A stretch of DNA of 14,874 nucleotides. Origin: Symbiodinium natans (lineage: Eukaryota; Sar; Dinophyceae; Suessiales; Symbiodiniaceae). Numbering within the stretch: the stretch's first letter is position 1; each line of letters begins with the position of its first letter. This document shows positions 14,410-14,874 of the stretch, piece by piece. The translations under genes were made by a program, and so were the position numbers. The notes under the pieces were generated by a model. It was not told the origin of the DNA, searched no databases, and saw nothing but the letters and a program-made list of their open reading frames with translations. The stretch spans positions 485,001 through 499,874 of the forward strand of contig CAJNDS010002311.1 of NCBI GenBank assembly GCA_905221605.1. The letters are read 5' to 3'.

Positions 14410-14582
14410 TTAGTAATTCTACTTAGTATCCCTTTCACACCCCTATTTATGAATCTCATAACCTGCCTTCCTTAGGGTTTACATGGAAGCTCTTGTGACT
14501 TAGTAATTCTACTTAGTATCCCTTTGAAACCCAATTATAATCCCATAACCTACCTTACGAATCCTACTTGCTCAGTCAAAAG
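14408..14582 (+). repeat. dispersed repeat family 1, copies c and d in tandem
   Basis: Two direct copies share the ACTTAGTAATTCTACTTAGT box followed by ATCCCTTT (starting 14409 and 14499), about 90 bases apart. The second has the longer left part (GGAAGCTCTTGTGACTTAG) and ends CTCAGTCAAAAG. Confidence 0.88.
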
Positions 14583-14817
14583 TTGTTCCAAGTACTACCC
14601 CTACCCAAACTACCCCCGCCCAAACTTTGAGGCCTTTTCTGTTTCTTGTTTTTTTTTGGGAGGGGGCCATGTTTTTTGGGTCAGAGGAAATTTAGGGTGG
14701 GGGCGTGTAGCCCCTGAAACGAGATCAAAGGGAACATCCTCTCAAATCCGATAGAGCTCTAGAGCCAGCAGCAAAGTCAAAGGTTCTAAGTAGGCCTGAG
14801 GGCTTAGGGCTTTAAAG

Positions 14818-14874
14818 GCGGGGTTTAGGGTTTAGGGTTCAGGGTGCAGGGGAACCCCCCCCCCCCCCCCCCCC
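14818..14874 (+). repeat. TTTAGGG units then poly-C at the window end
   Basis: Four G-rich units (14818-14846), then 20 C residues (14855-14874) running to the last base of the window. Confidence 0.9.

Larger units (their letters stand above)
13314..14874. other. right-hand region, upstream part of POLD1 gene expected, mostly unassigned
   Basis: It contains tracts at 13318-13332, 13361-13423 (C-rich), 13532-13605 (G-rich), 14034-14082 and 14230-14247 (short), 14335-14409 (G-rich) and 14818-14846 (G-rich), two tandem family 1 copies (14408-14582), and GC-rich islands at 13430-13530, 13606-14033 and 14083-14229. The islands should hold earlier Pol delta exons but only weak candidates were found. 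The part 14583-14817 has nothing recognised. Confidence 0.5.

Overview
This window looks like nuclear DNA of a dinoflagellate. Three observations support this together. Plant/alveolate-type telomeric heptamers (TTTAGGG / CCCTAAA and variants) are scattered in dozens of internal tracts. A conserved eukaryotic replication gene is broken into very small, GC-rich exons. Most of its 5' splice sites are GC or GA rather than GT, a known dinoflagellate habit. The species cannot be named from the sequence.

The main content is one gene on the minus strand: the catalytic subunit of DNA polymerase delta (POLD1/Pol3 family), partial at both ends. I found 13 exons of 23-72 nt between 13313 and 46. Spliced in order they give about 193 codons in one continuous frame. 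They run from palm motif C ([10 protein letters not shown]) through [39 protein letters not shown] and ERLRKSDP to VGERVPYV. That is the order found in yeast and animal Pol delta, and several junctions align without gaps. The C-terminal metal-binding region lies beyond the left edge. The exonuclease domain, motif A and motif B were not found and should lie mostly beyond the right edge. Three weak candidate exons are listed at 13471-13985.

The 12 introns between these exons (130-3,652 nt) make up about 95% of the gene, and every one contains telomere-like repeats, in both orientations. Individual tracts favour particular variants: octamers CCCTAAAA, TTTTAGGG and CCCCTAAA, heptamers TTTGGGG, CCCTAAG and TTTAGGC, and a 9-bp CCCCTACAA minisatellite. 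Several 3' splice sites sit only a few bases from a tract whose sense strand is C-rich CCCTAAA.

The introns also carry three dispersed non-telomeric repeat families, two inverted repeats, homopolymer G/C runs, AT-rich and CT-rich simple repeats, and several open, coding-like islands. The best island is at 7635-7926 on the minus strand; none was recognised. The right end (13314-14874) is GC-rich island sequence with fewer tracts, two tandem copies of repeat family 1, and a poly-C run at the window edge. No tRNA, rRNA, CRISPR or bacterial-type signals were seen.
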